A DNA stretch of 64,000 nt from Sodiomyces alkalinus F11 (taxonomy: Eukaryota > Ascomycota > Sordariomycetes > Glomerellales > Plectosphaerellaceae): positions 2,411,691 to 2,475,690 of the forward strand of contig NW_021167082.1 in assembly GCF_003711515.1 (NCBI RefSeq). Reading direction: 5' to 3'. Positions 34,401 through 44,810 of this stretch are shown here, piece after piece. Numbering within the stretch: the first letter of the stretch is position 1; every line of letters starts with the position of its first letter. The notes beneath the pieces are model-generated. The model did no database searches and had not been told where the DNA came from. It saw only the letters and a program-made list of their open reading frames with translations. A program made the position numbers and the translations under genes.

Positions 34401-36360
34401 TACTACCGCCGTTAATCCGGTATTTACGGCTCCTGCTACGGTAGAGTTACCTACTATAGCTAAGTCTTTTTAAACCTCTTATTCTACTATTATAGTTAAC
34501 TAACCTGCTTCTATACATAGAAAAAGCCGCCCTCCTGCTATTCTAACGGCCACTTCCGAAAGGCCTACGCGTAGTAGGCGTCTAACCGACCGTTATACCC
34601 CTCCTTCCTTTTATACCTTCTATAACTAGATTAAGATACCGAAGAAGCCGCTGCTACGCCGCGATATACTTAAGGAACCTCTAAACTAGTTATAAATACT
34701 AAAGAGTCCCTATAAATTAGAATAGATTAAGGCCGCCTTATAGGAGGTCGGCACACTTAGGTTAATAGGCACCTTTAAATGGTGGGAATAGTCCTACTAG
34801 TAGGGGCACGGCTCGGGACTACCTAAGTTAGTTCTAAGGCTACTAGACCTTAAATAGGTTTTTAAATATAAGGTCGATCCTACTAGTTACGTTAATAAGT
34901 TTAAGGGTACGCCTATACGTTCTAGGGGATTAGTAACTAAATAACTACCTTAACGCCTACGCCTTTACCCTCGCTAGAAGGACCTTTAGGTCCCTAATAG
35001 GTATTATAGCCTATTTCGATCTTAAGACTTGGTAACTTAACGCCGTTAACGTATTCATCAATACCCTACCTAACGAAGAGATCCATATTAAGGACCCCCT
35101 TAGTTAGTAGTTACTCCAGTTAGCTACGGGCCTTAAAGCCTATAATTAACTCGAGGACCTTTTAAAATAACGCCCTACTATATAACGTAGAGGGATTTAA
35201 CGGCTACGCTAGGCGTTATATAGCCTACGGCGTTCCCTAAAGCTATAGCACTAATAGCTCTCTTCCGTACTAAGTAAGTATAGTTTAAAGTAATTGACCG
35301 AAGCCGATTACGTTTTTAAAAACAAGGTCCTAATTACTTTCTTCTACGTTAACGATATTATCCTAATCTACCGTAAGGAATATTAATCTGTTATAAATAA
35401 CCTAGTATAGTAGATATAGAAGAGCCTCTAAATCAGGGATATAGGACTACTTAAGTGGTTAGAATCCGCGTAGGACGCGATCGTTAATAATATAAGCTAT
35501 AGGTATCGCTTAATAACTATATCACCGATACGATAAAGGCATTATAAGTGGATTATAAAGGTCGTAGGGTTAAAATCCCTTTTCCTTATCCTAATATTTT
35601 AGAATTATCTGCTACCGACTAATAAGCCTCCGTAGAGTTAATCTATCTATATCTTCGGAAGGTCGGTTCTTAATTACGCCGCCTACTAGACCCGGACTTA
35701 TATCTCTAAAGCCGTCTTAAGGCTTACCGAATTTAGTACTATCCCTTTGAAAATAGTATTATACAGCTACCGATAGGTGCCTAAAGTATCTCGGCTCGAT
35801 AAAGACCCTATGCCTCTACTCCGGACTATATAAAGGCTACTAAAAGCCTATACTCTTCTATACCTTTAACGCCGCCTTCTGCGGACGATTATAAGGCTAG
35901 GTATAGCTCGTAAGGCTACACGACCCTCCTATTCGGGGGTCCTCTAGACTGGAAGGCTAATAAGTAAATAAGCGTTATAACCTCTTGTACTAAAGCCGAC
36001 CTTATAGCCCTTTCTGCTACTACTAGGTAGTATATCGTGATAAGGCGTTTTATAGAGGACCTAATATTAACCTTTAAGGAGGAACCACTAATAGTATACT
36101 ATAATAATTGATAAACTAAGTAACTACTAGAATCTCCTAAGCCTTAGGTTACCTCGAAACTAAAGTATTTTAATATCCACGCCCTTTAGATCCGATCAAC
36201 CGTTTAAAAAGGGACTATCTTAATTAATTTAATCGCTACTAATAAGATAGTTAGCGATAGCCTTATAAAGGTCTTATCCCCGTAGAAATATAGGGCGCTT
36301 ATATATCTTCTTAGTATAGAGGTCCCGGCTAAATAGGATTAAAGTAATTAACAGGGATAA
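31440..36360 (+). pseudogene. Copia-C gag-pol polyprotein (decayed)
   Basis: Gag covers about 31440-32280. Protease is at about 32455-32510 (LLIDSGTLRYITN). The pre-integrase region is at about 32885 (KILGHVSAATFNKIR), the integrase core at about 33040-33800, and a low-complexity Thr/Ile spacer at 33900-34300. Reverse transcriptase spans about 34620-35600, with the loop FFYVNDIILIYRKEY at about 35340-35385, and RNase H spans about 35860-36330. Order PR-IN-RT-RH is diagnostic of copia. Stops sit at former Gln/Trp codons. Confidence 0.85.
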
Positions 36361-36594
36361 TATCCTTCTATTACGTTTTAATTAAAGGAAAACGGTTAAT
36401 TAGACTATTATTTTAAGTGTTTTTATAACCTTATAGACAATTATTTCGGTACTGTTTTTAATACTTTTTAACTGCTTTTTGGCTTTAACGCCTATAACGC
36501 TATTAATTAATATCTAGGCCCGATTTACCCTAGATTTTAAGTATTAGTTTAACGAATAGAATAGTTAGGATTATCCTATAGTTCTCGGGGTATA

Positions 36595-36787
36595 TGTTAG
36601 ATACTATAGCCACCTTATCGGGGTATGATAAACTATATTATATTAGATATATAGAGTACCTCGATCCTATATATCCACCCTTATTTCCCCTGCTTTTTCC
36701 GTATAGTTAGATATCCCCATAAAGTATTATAAACTTCACTTAGATAAATATATATATAATTCCGCGTACCTTATTTGTGTTCTGACA
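36595..36787 (+). repeat. Copia-C 3' LTR (193 bp)
   Basis: Starts TGTTAGATACTATAGCC and ends GTGTTCTGACA. The last 15 bases retain TpG and CpA. Unique sequence begins immediately after it. Confidence 0.88.
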
Positions 36788-37425
36788 ATAGTTATGCGTT
36801 GTACGTTTACAGTCCTTGCTTACTCTACAGACCCCGCCCTAGGTAGGTCATGTGACCTGATATCCAACTAAGTGGGGGGTAGCAGCGGAAGGCGGCATGT
36901 GATTTTCCTGGAAGGGTATTCTAGCGCCGGCTCCTCGAGCGACGACGGATAGCGATTAACGCAACAGGCCCCTCCGAGGTTAAGTGCAGTTCCGCAAGAT
37001 CCGACGTAACCTCGGCTCGACAAATGACCTGCGGGTGCAGCCCAAGTGGGTATTGCGCATATAGCTCCACTCTTCGGTTCTCTCTGTACCTGCACCTAAT
37101 ATTTCATGGATCCAAGTTCGACGCATTCCGGAGGGAGCGGTTCAGATGGTCATTTGACCCACCTACCTTAGCCAGCATCTCCTTCAGCTTCTGGCACTGG
37201 GCGTCCAATAATATTAGTACATAGTACCTCACAGGAGGTCATTAAGTGGGCGTTGCCTAGGCTCATCGGCTCCCACGGTTCACGGCAATCATACCCATAC
37301 CTACTCCATACTTTAGGAGCTCTCCGCCACTCCATCCACCCGACTCTACCCACGTCCGTTCACGAACTCATCGACCTTGCCTTTCGTGAGGTGCGCCATC
37401 TTTTGACTGATTCTAAGAATCTGTC
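36788..37425. promoter_or_regulatory. Upstream region of the carnitine acetyltransferase gene
   Basis: About 640 bp of non-RIP sequence between Copia-C and the start codon, presumably promoter and 5' leader. It has pyrimidine-rich stretches and no obvious conserved motif. The short open frames on both strands have no domain signal. Confidence 0.5.
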
Positions 37426-39614
37426 ATGTCGTCTGCACTGCAAGCTCTCGGGGCCAAGTTTGCCACGCGCAGAGTTTCGAGTATTCCCAAATCGCTTTAT
37501 ACAGTAAGCATCTATCTCCGTGCGTATCGGTTCTTTTCTCTCCTTCTGTCCCCCATGCGTCCATACGTCTATCCTGAGGTACATTTGTCATGCTGACCTG
37601 CTCGAGGTAAACACATTAGCCATGGCTCAGGCAAGCAAGAGGCTCAGTAGCTCGCTCCCACCGGGTAGGTATCAAGACAGGTTCCCTCTTCGCGAGCCCT
37701 CCATAATCACCCTCTTGGACCCCATATGATGGGCGCTTTGCTGACAGCAGCCACAGGTTATGTCGAGGATAAATCCAAAGGCCCGATGCTGAGATTCCAG
37801 GACTCACTTCCCCGCTTGCCTGTCCCGACCCTGGAAGAAACAGCTTCACGTTATATCAAAACTCTCCGCCCTCTCCTTTCCGAGTCAGAGCTCGCCGCCA
37901 GCAAACAGGCCCTCGACGATTTTCTTAAACCCGGTGGTGCGGGCCCCAAACTCCAAGAGAGGTTGCTTGCACGGCGGGCAGATCCTCACCACAAGAACTG
38001 GCTCTACGAATGGTGGAATGATGCCGCGTACCTCAGCTACCGTGATCCCGTCGTTCCCTACGTCAGTTACTTCTACTCTCATCGCGATGACCGACGGAGG
38101 AAAGACCCGGCGAAGAGGGCTGCTGCTATCACGTCAGCTGCCCTCCAATTCAAGAAACAGGTGGACAGTGGCACCCTGGAGCCCGAGTACATGAAGAAAC
38201 TGCCAATTTGCATGGACAGCTATCGGTGGATGTTCAATGCGAGTCGAGTAGCCGCAAAGCCTGCGGACTATCCGGTGAAATTTTCCCCGGAAGAATACAA
38301 GCATATCGTCGCCATCCGCAAGAACCAGTTTTTCAAGATCCTCCACGAAGTTGACGGGCGACAGCTGAATGCTAGCGAACTCGAGCAACAATTCAAAAAG
38401 GTCTACCAGGCTGCTGCGCGCGTCCCTGCTGTAGGCGCGCTGACTTCTGAGAATCGCGATGTGTGGGCCGATGCCCGGCAAGTCCTGCTCAGTGCTCACA
38501 CAAGGAACGCCGCGGCTCTAGAAGCGATCGAGTCGGCCTCCTTCGTTGTCTGCCTGGACGATGCCTCACCTGTGACGCTCGAGGAACGCGCGCATCAGTA
38601 TTGGCACGGCGACGGGCAAAATAGATGGTTTGACAAGCCTCTGCAGCTCATCGTCAACGACAACGGCACGTCGGGGTTCATGGGTGAACATTCCATGATG
38701 GACGGCACACCAACACACCGCCTCAATGACTACATCAACGACGCCATCTTCAACAACAAGATTGACCTCTCGGATGCGTCTGTTCGCTCCAATCTGCCCG
38801 AACCGCAGGCGATTCGGTTCGAAATCACCAAAGAAGTCCAAGCGGAGATTGACCGTGCCGTTAAGGATTTCAACGAGGTCATCGGACAGCATGAACTCGC
38901 CATCCAAGCCTACCAGGGTTACGGCAAAGGTCTCATCAAGAAATTTAAGTGTTCTCCCGATGCCTACGTCCAAATGATCATTCAGCTTGCGTACCATAAG
39001 ATGTACGGCAAGAACCGCCCCACCTACGAATCCGCCGCCACTCGACGCTTCCAACAAGGACGGACTGAGACGTGCAGAACCGTGTCTGAGGCCTCAGTGG
39101 CCTGGTGCAACGCCATGGCCAACCCGGACGTGGACGATAAGACGCGTGCCGAACTTTTCCGCAAAGCCATTGACTCGCACCTGGAGTATATCTCTGCTGC
39201 ATCCGATGGGAAGGGTGTCGATAGACACCTTTTCGGACTCAAGAAGCTACTGCAGGCTGGTGAAGAGCTTCCCGCGATCTACAAGGACCCTGCTTACGCG
39301 TACTCTTCAACTTGGTATCTTTCCACGTCACAGCTGAGCTCCGAATTTTTCAATGGCTATGGCTGGAGCCAAGTCGTCGACGATGGCTTCGGCATCGCTT
39401 ACATGATCAATGAGAACAGGTCAGTTCCATTCCAAGGACTACTCTCTTTTGGCACTTCTTCGTGTCCGTAAACTAACACAATCACAGCCTGAATTTCAAT
39501 ATTGTCTCCAAGGGGTTGGGCAGCCAGAGGATGAGCTTCTACCTCAGTGAGGCAGCTGGGGACATTCGTGACCTTCTGTTGCCCACCATTGAAGCACCAA
39601 AAGCCAAGCTTTAA
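37426..39614 (+). CDS. CAT2: Carnitine O-acetyltransferase, mitochondrial/peroxisomal (641 aa, four exons)
   Basis: Proposed exons: 37426-37503, 37607-37664, 37757-39419 and 39488-39614. Together they make 1926 nt, all in frame, with GT-AG introns (103, 92 and 68 bp) and CTGAC branch sites. The enzyme transfers acetyl groups between CoA and carnitine, shuttling acetyl units between peroxisomes, cytosol and mitochondria during growth on acetate or fatty acids. The choline/carnitine acyltransferase fold starts at LRFQDSLPRLPVPTLEET. The catalytic His is in GEHSMMDGTPTHRLNDYI (about residue 357), and a later ETCRTVSEAS segment is typical. Exon 1 encodes a basic presequence (MSSALQALGAKFATRR). 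The protein ends PKAKL, a type 1 peroxisomal signal. An internal ATG at 37622 could start a form without the presequence. The exon 1-2 junction is chosen by frame and branch site and is the least certain. Confidence 0.93.
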
Positions 39615-40095
39615 GCATGCATGCGAAAACCTTGAATGGAACAGCGGTCGATGGCGTGGGGTAGGGGTATATTAGCCAAGCCTCACATGGCACCATGATA
39701 GAGAAGACTTTGTATGTTACATTGGCAAGTAGTGTAGATGATCTATTAGAATTGATATTGGGGTGGAACTCTTGGGCACTATATCTCCTTGCGTTGCGTG
39801 GTGTGTTAATGGCCCCTCACTCCACCTCCAGATTCTAGATTTTGTTCGAGGATCTATAAGCACATGTGATATATGCCATATATCATCTTCCGATTTTCCG
39901 GCAGGGCAACAAAAAAGAAATCGAAAGTAAAGGGGGAAAATAGAAAAGTAAAACTTAAAAAAACAGGGCTGAGGTAACTCAACTATACAAAACTGTTTAT
40001 TTTGCAGTGAGAGCTGAGGAAGGAAGTAGGCACATGTTTCGGGTCCTAGAAACGGATCCTCTCCGAACAACTCTACGCTCCAACAAACAATGCAA
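39615..40095. other. Convergent intergenic region
   Basis: Holds the 3' UTRs of the CAT2 and CAP genes, which face each other. It has A-rich stretches around 39900-39965 and no RIP signature. No further gene is supported. Confidence 0.6.
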
Positions 40096-41950
40096 TCATC
40101 CGGCATGACAGACAATCTCGTGGACGACATCCTTCTTGGCTGGATCGTAGAACGAGCAGATTTGGTAAGGTAAGGGCAACTCCACATAATCATGTTCGGG
40201 TCCCTCAGCGACATTGAGATTGATTCCTGATGATTTGCTGGTGAAGATCTTTGTCGAACTGCTTTCATTGCTCAAGTAGATTTGCCCGCCATCGACTTGA
40301 TCCATCATGACAGTGGGAACGGTTCCCAGTATTTGCAGGGCGAAATTTTGAGACTTGATAACGTCTACGGTTGACACCAGCGTGTCCACGATGAGGGACA
40401 GGCGGTTGGAGTTCTCGATGGTGACAGCGTTGGCCTTGCCCTTCACGATGATGGTTGTGTTGTTGCATCTGCTGATGAGTATCGAGTGCGAAATTGCCGC
40501 CTCAATTTCCATGGGCTGCGGTTCTCTGTCATAATTCTCCTGACACGGATGTTAGCAAAATAGTGTACGAGACATCCATATGAGCTGGTCATTCTGGATT
40601 CGCCTACAATGATCCATTTGTTGCCATCGAGCTCCTTCTTCGCGGGTTTCTTCACTCGCATGCTCTCCGGCTTCGGCTTCTTGCCGGGGGCGGGGCTCTT
40701 TCCTCTAGGAGCGTCGTGTCCTCCCACGGTTGACCCGGCACGCAAAGAAGGGTTTTTGTGTGTCATTTCCGATTTGTCCACCTTGCGGAGGCCTTTGGTT
40801 ACCTGGTCGCCCTTGTTGAGCTCGGAGAAGACAGCGTCTAAGCCTGCCTTTGGTCTACTGGATGCGGTCGCCTCGTCTTGAATATCGAGAACAGGAGCTG
40901 GTCCAGGCGGAGGTGGTGGGGGAGGCAGCCCTCCAGGTTGCGACGTGTGGGCCGATGGAGCGACTTCAGTCGTCTCAGATAGAGACTTCATAACTTCCCC
41001 CGCTGGCCTGCCTTTAGGGTTCCAAGGAATCCCGTTGTGGAAATGTTGCTTGACATAGTCTGCGAGTCGTCGGAAGACTTGATAGAATGCGTTGACCCAT
41101 TCAGCTTGTTGCGGATCCCTATTTCAGAATTAGCCCGACAGGTCCTTTTTCAAGTTGACGGGGCGGGTACGAACTTGTCCTTCTGCTCCTTCAGTACTCT
41201 GTTCCCAAAGAATTGTGCCGAGGCAAGGGACTCTTCGACATGCTTCCAGGGTCGGTTATCAACAGTCACCCAAGCCAGAACCATGATGCCTTCGGCGACT
41301 GCGCACAGCTGCGCGAAGACGGGAGAGCCTCTGTTGGCCTCCTTAATGTTGGTCACAGAAACGAGTGCTTCGTTGATGGGCTTAAGGATATCTTGGTAAA
41401 CATTCATCTCGACACCATTAAGATCTGGCTTGCGAGCCTTGGTGGTGAGGAGCAGAAACTCCCGCTCTGCCTGAAAGCCTCGTAAAACTTCGGAAGCCTG
41501 AACAGCACGTAAGTAATGTGGACGTACTGATCATTTACGGTATTGGGTTGTCAAATTCTAACGGACCTGTTCTGCGACCAAACCGCCGAGATGTTTGCTG
41601 AGTTTGACATATCCGTCGACGGTCTCGTTAATAAAGGCGTCGAATTGTTCAATTGATTCCGGCAACGGGTCCGAGACAGGGGCGGATGTCGCATTGGCCG
41701 TTGGCTGGGGCGGAGGAGGAGGTGTCGGCGCGTCGAAAGCCACAGGGGGAGACGAAGTGAGCTCTGAGCCAAGCGGCGGCGCCTGGGGAAGCTCAATTGT
41801 GGACGAAGCGATATCTTCAAGTCTCGCAGTAGCAGCCTCGAGTCTGAGGTTGAGAATGTTCGTCAGTCATCTCGGCTTGGATACGGGAACGCTGGGTTAG
41901 GCGGACCTCTTGATTAAGGTTGTCAGGTTGTGCATATTAGTTGTAGCCAT
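40096..41950 (-). CDS. SRV2: Adenylyl cyclase-associated protein (CAP/Srv2), 532 aa, five exons
   Basis: Proposed exons on the minus strand: 41950-41907, 41843-41567, 41497-41175, 41118-40608 and 40539-40096, total 1599 nt in frame. CAP recycles actin monomers from cofilin and links the cytoskeleton to Ras/cAMP signalling. The N terminus (ATTNMHNLTTLIKRLEAAT) is the oligomerisation coiled coil, followed by a Pro-rich linker. The helical folded domain is around NVYQDILKPINEALVSVTNI and IPWNPKG. A profilin-binding poly-Pro run (LPPPPPPPGPAP) lies near residue 280, then a WH2-like segment (VFSELNKGDQVTKGLRKVDK). The C-terminal CARP beta-helix starts near KKELDGNKWII and includes NNTTIIVKGKANAVTIEN. 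Introns are 63, 69, 56 and 68 bp. Three of the four donors are atypical (GTCCGC, GTCCGT, GTTCGT), but each joins conserved CAP sequence exactly. Confidence 0.94.
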
Positions 41951-42053
41951 GACGGGCAAGATGCTGCGATAGTGTATCAAAGGGACTGACGTGTTCCTTT
42001 CCGAGCTGGATACCCCTTGGCCTGCACTCGTTGGAGAACGAAGAGTACGGAAG
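41951..42053 (-). promoter_or_regulatory. Remaining 5' flank of the CAP gene
   Basis: Only about 103 bp of ordinary sequence separates the CAP start codon from a Copia-A fragment. Any further promoter must lie in or beyond transposon sequence. Confidence 0.55.
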
Positions 42054-42680
42054 TGTCGCATAGGCTTAGAACCTCTTACGGTCTGGATTATTCCTAAAGG
42101 ACGTGTCGCTTACGGTTAGGAAGAGTCTATCCCTCCTAAATTTTAGGTAATAGTGCTATATATAATATAAGAATAGTAGCACTTATTAAGCCCTTCTAAG
42201 TGGTTAGAGGAGGGGTTAATATTATATTAGGAAAGCTTCGAATAGGCGAACATGATATCGGGTCTTATTATAATAGCGGGATATAGAATTAAGCCTATTA
42301 TACCCTAATACTAGCGGACCTCGGGAATTAACGGGTATATACTATCGCGTAGTATTAACGGCTCCATAGTTAATAATAGGACCTTCAGTAGTTTTCGGCA
42401 GAGGATATCTACTTAGTATTTAACCGTTATCTTCTTTATATCAGAGGATTATAATAGCTATAACCTATATATAGCTTTATGCTTTAGAACCTTAATTTCT
42501 AGGAACTAACGGATTTTATTGCCTCCTAATAACCTATACCTTCGTTTAAGGGTAGCCTCGAGGTCGTTAGCGTTAGTCTTATAATCTCTATAATAGATAA
42601 GTCCGATATCGTTAACGTAGAAGAATCGGATTAAACTATTACGGATTATAATATAGGGATTATTAGGTATAGCCGTTGAT
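42054..42680 (-). mobile_element. Copia-A fragment (RT to RNase H), minus orientation
   Basis: The reverse complement aligns with about 13560-14060 of Copia-A1. The open frame 42506-42688 contains IRFFYVNDIGLIYYRDYKTN, the reverse transcriptase loop. The left edge, TGTCGCATAGG, lies directly on unique DNA. No LTR or target duplication is visible, so it is a truncated piece. Confidence 0.8.
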
Positions 42681-42689
42681 ACGACCACG

Positions 42690-43104
42690 ATAGGCAGGCA
42701 CCATACGCGCGTAAAGATTACGCGGCACGGACCCTATACGAATATATGGCCCTGAGCTATCCGCTTGTTTGGGCCGGATCTATACGTCCGTATAGGAACC
42801 GGAAGATCGATAGTCCGGCCCCCCGGGCCCGCTAAGAATATATATCCCCGGCGCCCTTCGCCCCTTAGCTTAGTGAAGATATCTTTATTATACCTCTTTT
42901 ACTATAGTAAAGGTCAACCCTTAAATCCTGGGTTCTCTAGGTCCTATAGTACTGGCTGGCCAGGGGATTTACCTGGATAGGGCATATTAAATAGTAGTAA
43001 CTAAGCTTTTAGGTAAGGTTCGTGTACCGCCGCCTGGCGCGGACTATGTATACTAAGACTAAATAGACATAACCGGCGGAACTAGGCAACCGCTAGCATA
43101 CTAG
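42690..43104. other. Unassigned repeat-like sequence
   Basis: Partly less mutated than its surroundings (about 42690-42850 has GC-rich runs such as CCCCCCGGGCCC). The 71-aa open frame at 42765-42980 has no domain signal. Confidence 0.3.
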
Positions 43105-43640
43105 GCGAAGACGCCTCCCCTTAATGGGTTTAGACGTGGAGCGATAAAGGAACCCACGGTCGCGAGTTAAGCGCAGGAATAGCGACTATACTAACCTGCA
43201 CTAGCACCCACTATAGAACCCGAGCTCCGACACCGCGATAACCTTCCTAATAATCGCCTCCCCTTTAATAGGTCTAGGCGTGGAGCACCAGGAATCCACG
43301 GTTACTAGCTAAGGCGTAGGATAGCGACTATACTAACCTATATACCAGCACTTACCGTGGATCGATTCCGAGCTCTAATACCTTTCGATAACGCCCCCTT
43401 TTTCTTTTACTGTGGCACCGAGCTACTCGATAATCTCCCTCCCCCCCTTATCGCCTCCCTTTTACTAGGTCTAGGCGTGGAGTATACTAAGGAATCTACG
43501 GTTACTAGTTAAGCGTAGGAATAGCGCCTATACTAACCTATATTAGTATCTACCACGGATGCCTAGCTCTAACGCTAATTTTCCTAATAATTATAGCGAT
43601 AACCTTCCTAATAATCGCTGAAGGGCGTAGGATAGCGAAT
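43105..43640. repeat. Tandem repeat, about 150-205-bp unit x 3
   Basis: Units begin CGCCTCCCCTTAATGGGTTT (about 43109), CGCCTCCCCTTTAATAGGTC (43255) and CGCCTCCCTTTTACTAGGTC (about 43463). Each continues with AGGCGTGGAG and then GAATCYACGGTTACTAG, ATAGCGACTATACTAACCT and a C-rich end. Spacing is irregular because of internal indels. Confidence 0.75.
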
Positions 43641-43690
43641 ATCCTATCCTACACACTACCTTTACCATAGTGCTAAGCTACTCGATAATT

Positions 43691-43977
43691 TGTCGCACGT
43701 CAAATAGCACTTGGATAATTAACTTAGTAGAGCAGAAATCTCGTGTGTGTGTATTATATTAAGTTATATATGTGTGAGTCTCTTATACCCTTAATTTTAG
43801 GTGGTGAAGACTCTGTTATGGGTACTATATTATTTAGGTCCTATTCGGTCTTTTCCGGTATCCGCCCCTATTATATCCTAATACCCGAGGTCCCCGATAT
43901 CCGAAGCCCTTAGTTATAGCGTGGATCCCCCCTGGATCCCCTATAGACCACGTTGTGGTCTGTGTGCCTATGCGATA
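43691..43977 (-). repeat. Solo Copia-A LTR (287 bp)
   Basis: Reverse complement of the Copia-A LTR, exactly 287 bp. It is flanked by a perfect 5-bp duplication TAATT (43686-43690 and 43978-43982), so it is a true solo LTR left by LTR-LTR recombination. It is rather little mutated: TGTCGCAC is intact at the left end. Confidence 0.92.
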
Positions 43978-44214
43978 TAATTCCCCCCCCCCTTCTTTTT
44001 TTTCCCCCTCTTCCCGCGGAGTATAAGGGGAGCCGACCTCCCCTTACCGTAATCTTCCCTTTACCCGCGTTTCGCGGAGAACGTTTTCCTACTAACAGGC
44101 TTGTTAACTAAAAACGGCTAAATATACCGAGAATACCTAAGGCTAGCGGCTTAGTAACCCTAAGGGGAAAAGCGTGGAACCTATCCGTGCGAAAGGCTAT
44201 AAATCTTAAGTCTA

Positions 44215-44366
44215 AGAGGGTATACCCTAGCCTCCGCATAAGCTATAGACTTTATTATCGGGCTACCCGAGGCACCCTCGGCTTATCCTCTTTACTAGAG
44301 GGAGGGCTTCTCTATAGCAGACTTACCTTTAATCGTGACCGATAAATTCACTAAGGCTACCCTTAT
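44215..44366 (+). pseudogene. Fragment of a gypsy integrase
   Basis: A plus-strand frame reads AIDFIIGLPEAPSAYPLY, then LPLIVTDKFTKATLIYG, the start of the integrase catalytic core (first Asp region). It ends abruptly. The preceding C-rich stretch (43983-44214) shows no further domain. Confidence 0.65.
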
Positions 44367-44810
44367 CTACGGGCTATAGCACCGCTATATCTATTATTTC
44401 CGACCGGGACCCTATCTCGGACTTCGGAATAACGCCGTGGAAGGCCGTAGTACCCCGGACGGCTAAACGGTAGAGATCTCTATTAGTATATCCCTTACCG
44501 AGACCTAGAGGTTTTATAGATAAGGAACATCGTTTAGCCGTAGTTTAATTACTAATACCTTATAACGTGGTATAGAGGCACGCCGGCGACGTATATCGTG
44601 GTCTACTATCTCCCCTAAACGTATGTCAATCGTTTCATAATGTATACGCCTCTTATTTCCTTTTCTTTCCCTTTTTTTCTTTTTCTATTTTATTCTATTC
44701 CCTTAGGCGTTTATTATTCTATTCTATTCTATTCCTTATAGCGTATACTATTCGCTTTCTATCGCTACTTAGCGGTGTATTTCTTTCCTTTCCCTTCTTT
44801 CCTTTTTATC

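Larger units (their letters stand above)
30809..36787 (+). mobile_element. Copia-C: full-length decayed Ty1/copia retrotransposon
   Basis: Two 193-bp LTRs (30809-31001 and 36595-36787) with TGTTAGA/TCTGACA-type termini enclose gag, protease, integrase, reverse transcriptase and RNase H on the plus strand. A half-tRNA-iMet primer-binding site GTTATAAGCCCGG lies at 31002-31014. No target duplication is present (CTTAC left, ATAGT right), and the two flanks are unlike: truncated Gypsy-B on the left, unique genic DNA on the right. Confidence 0.9.

Noticed and set aside
37885..39337. Several open frames of 65-163 aa overlapping the carnitine acetyltransferase exons
   Set aside because: Shadow frames in GC-rich coding sequence; the conserved protein explains the region.
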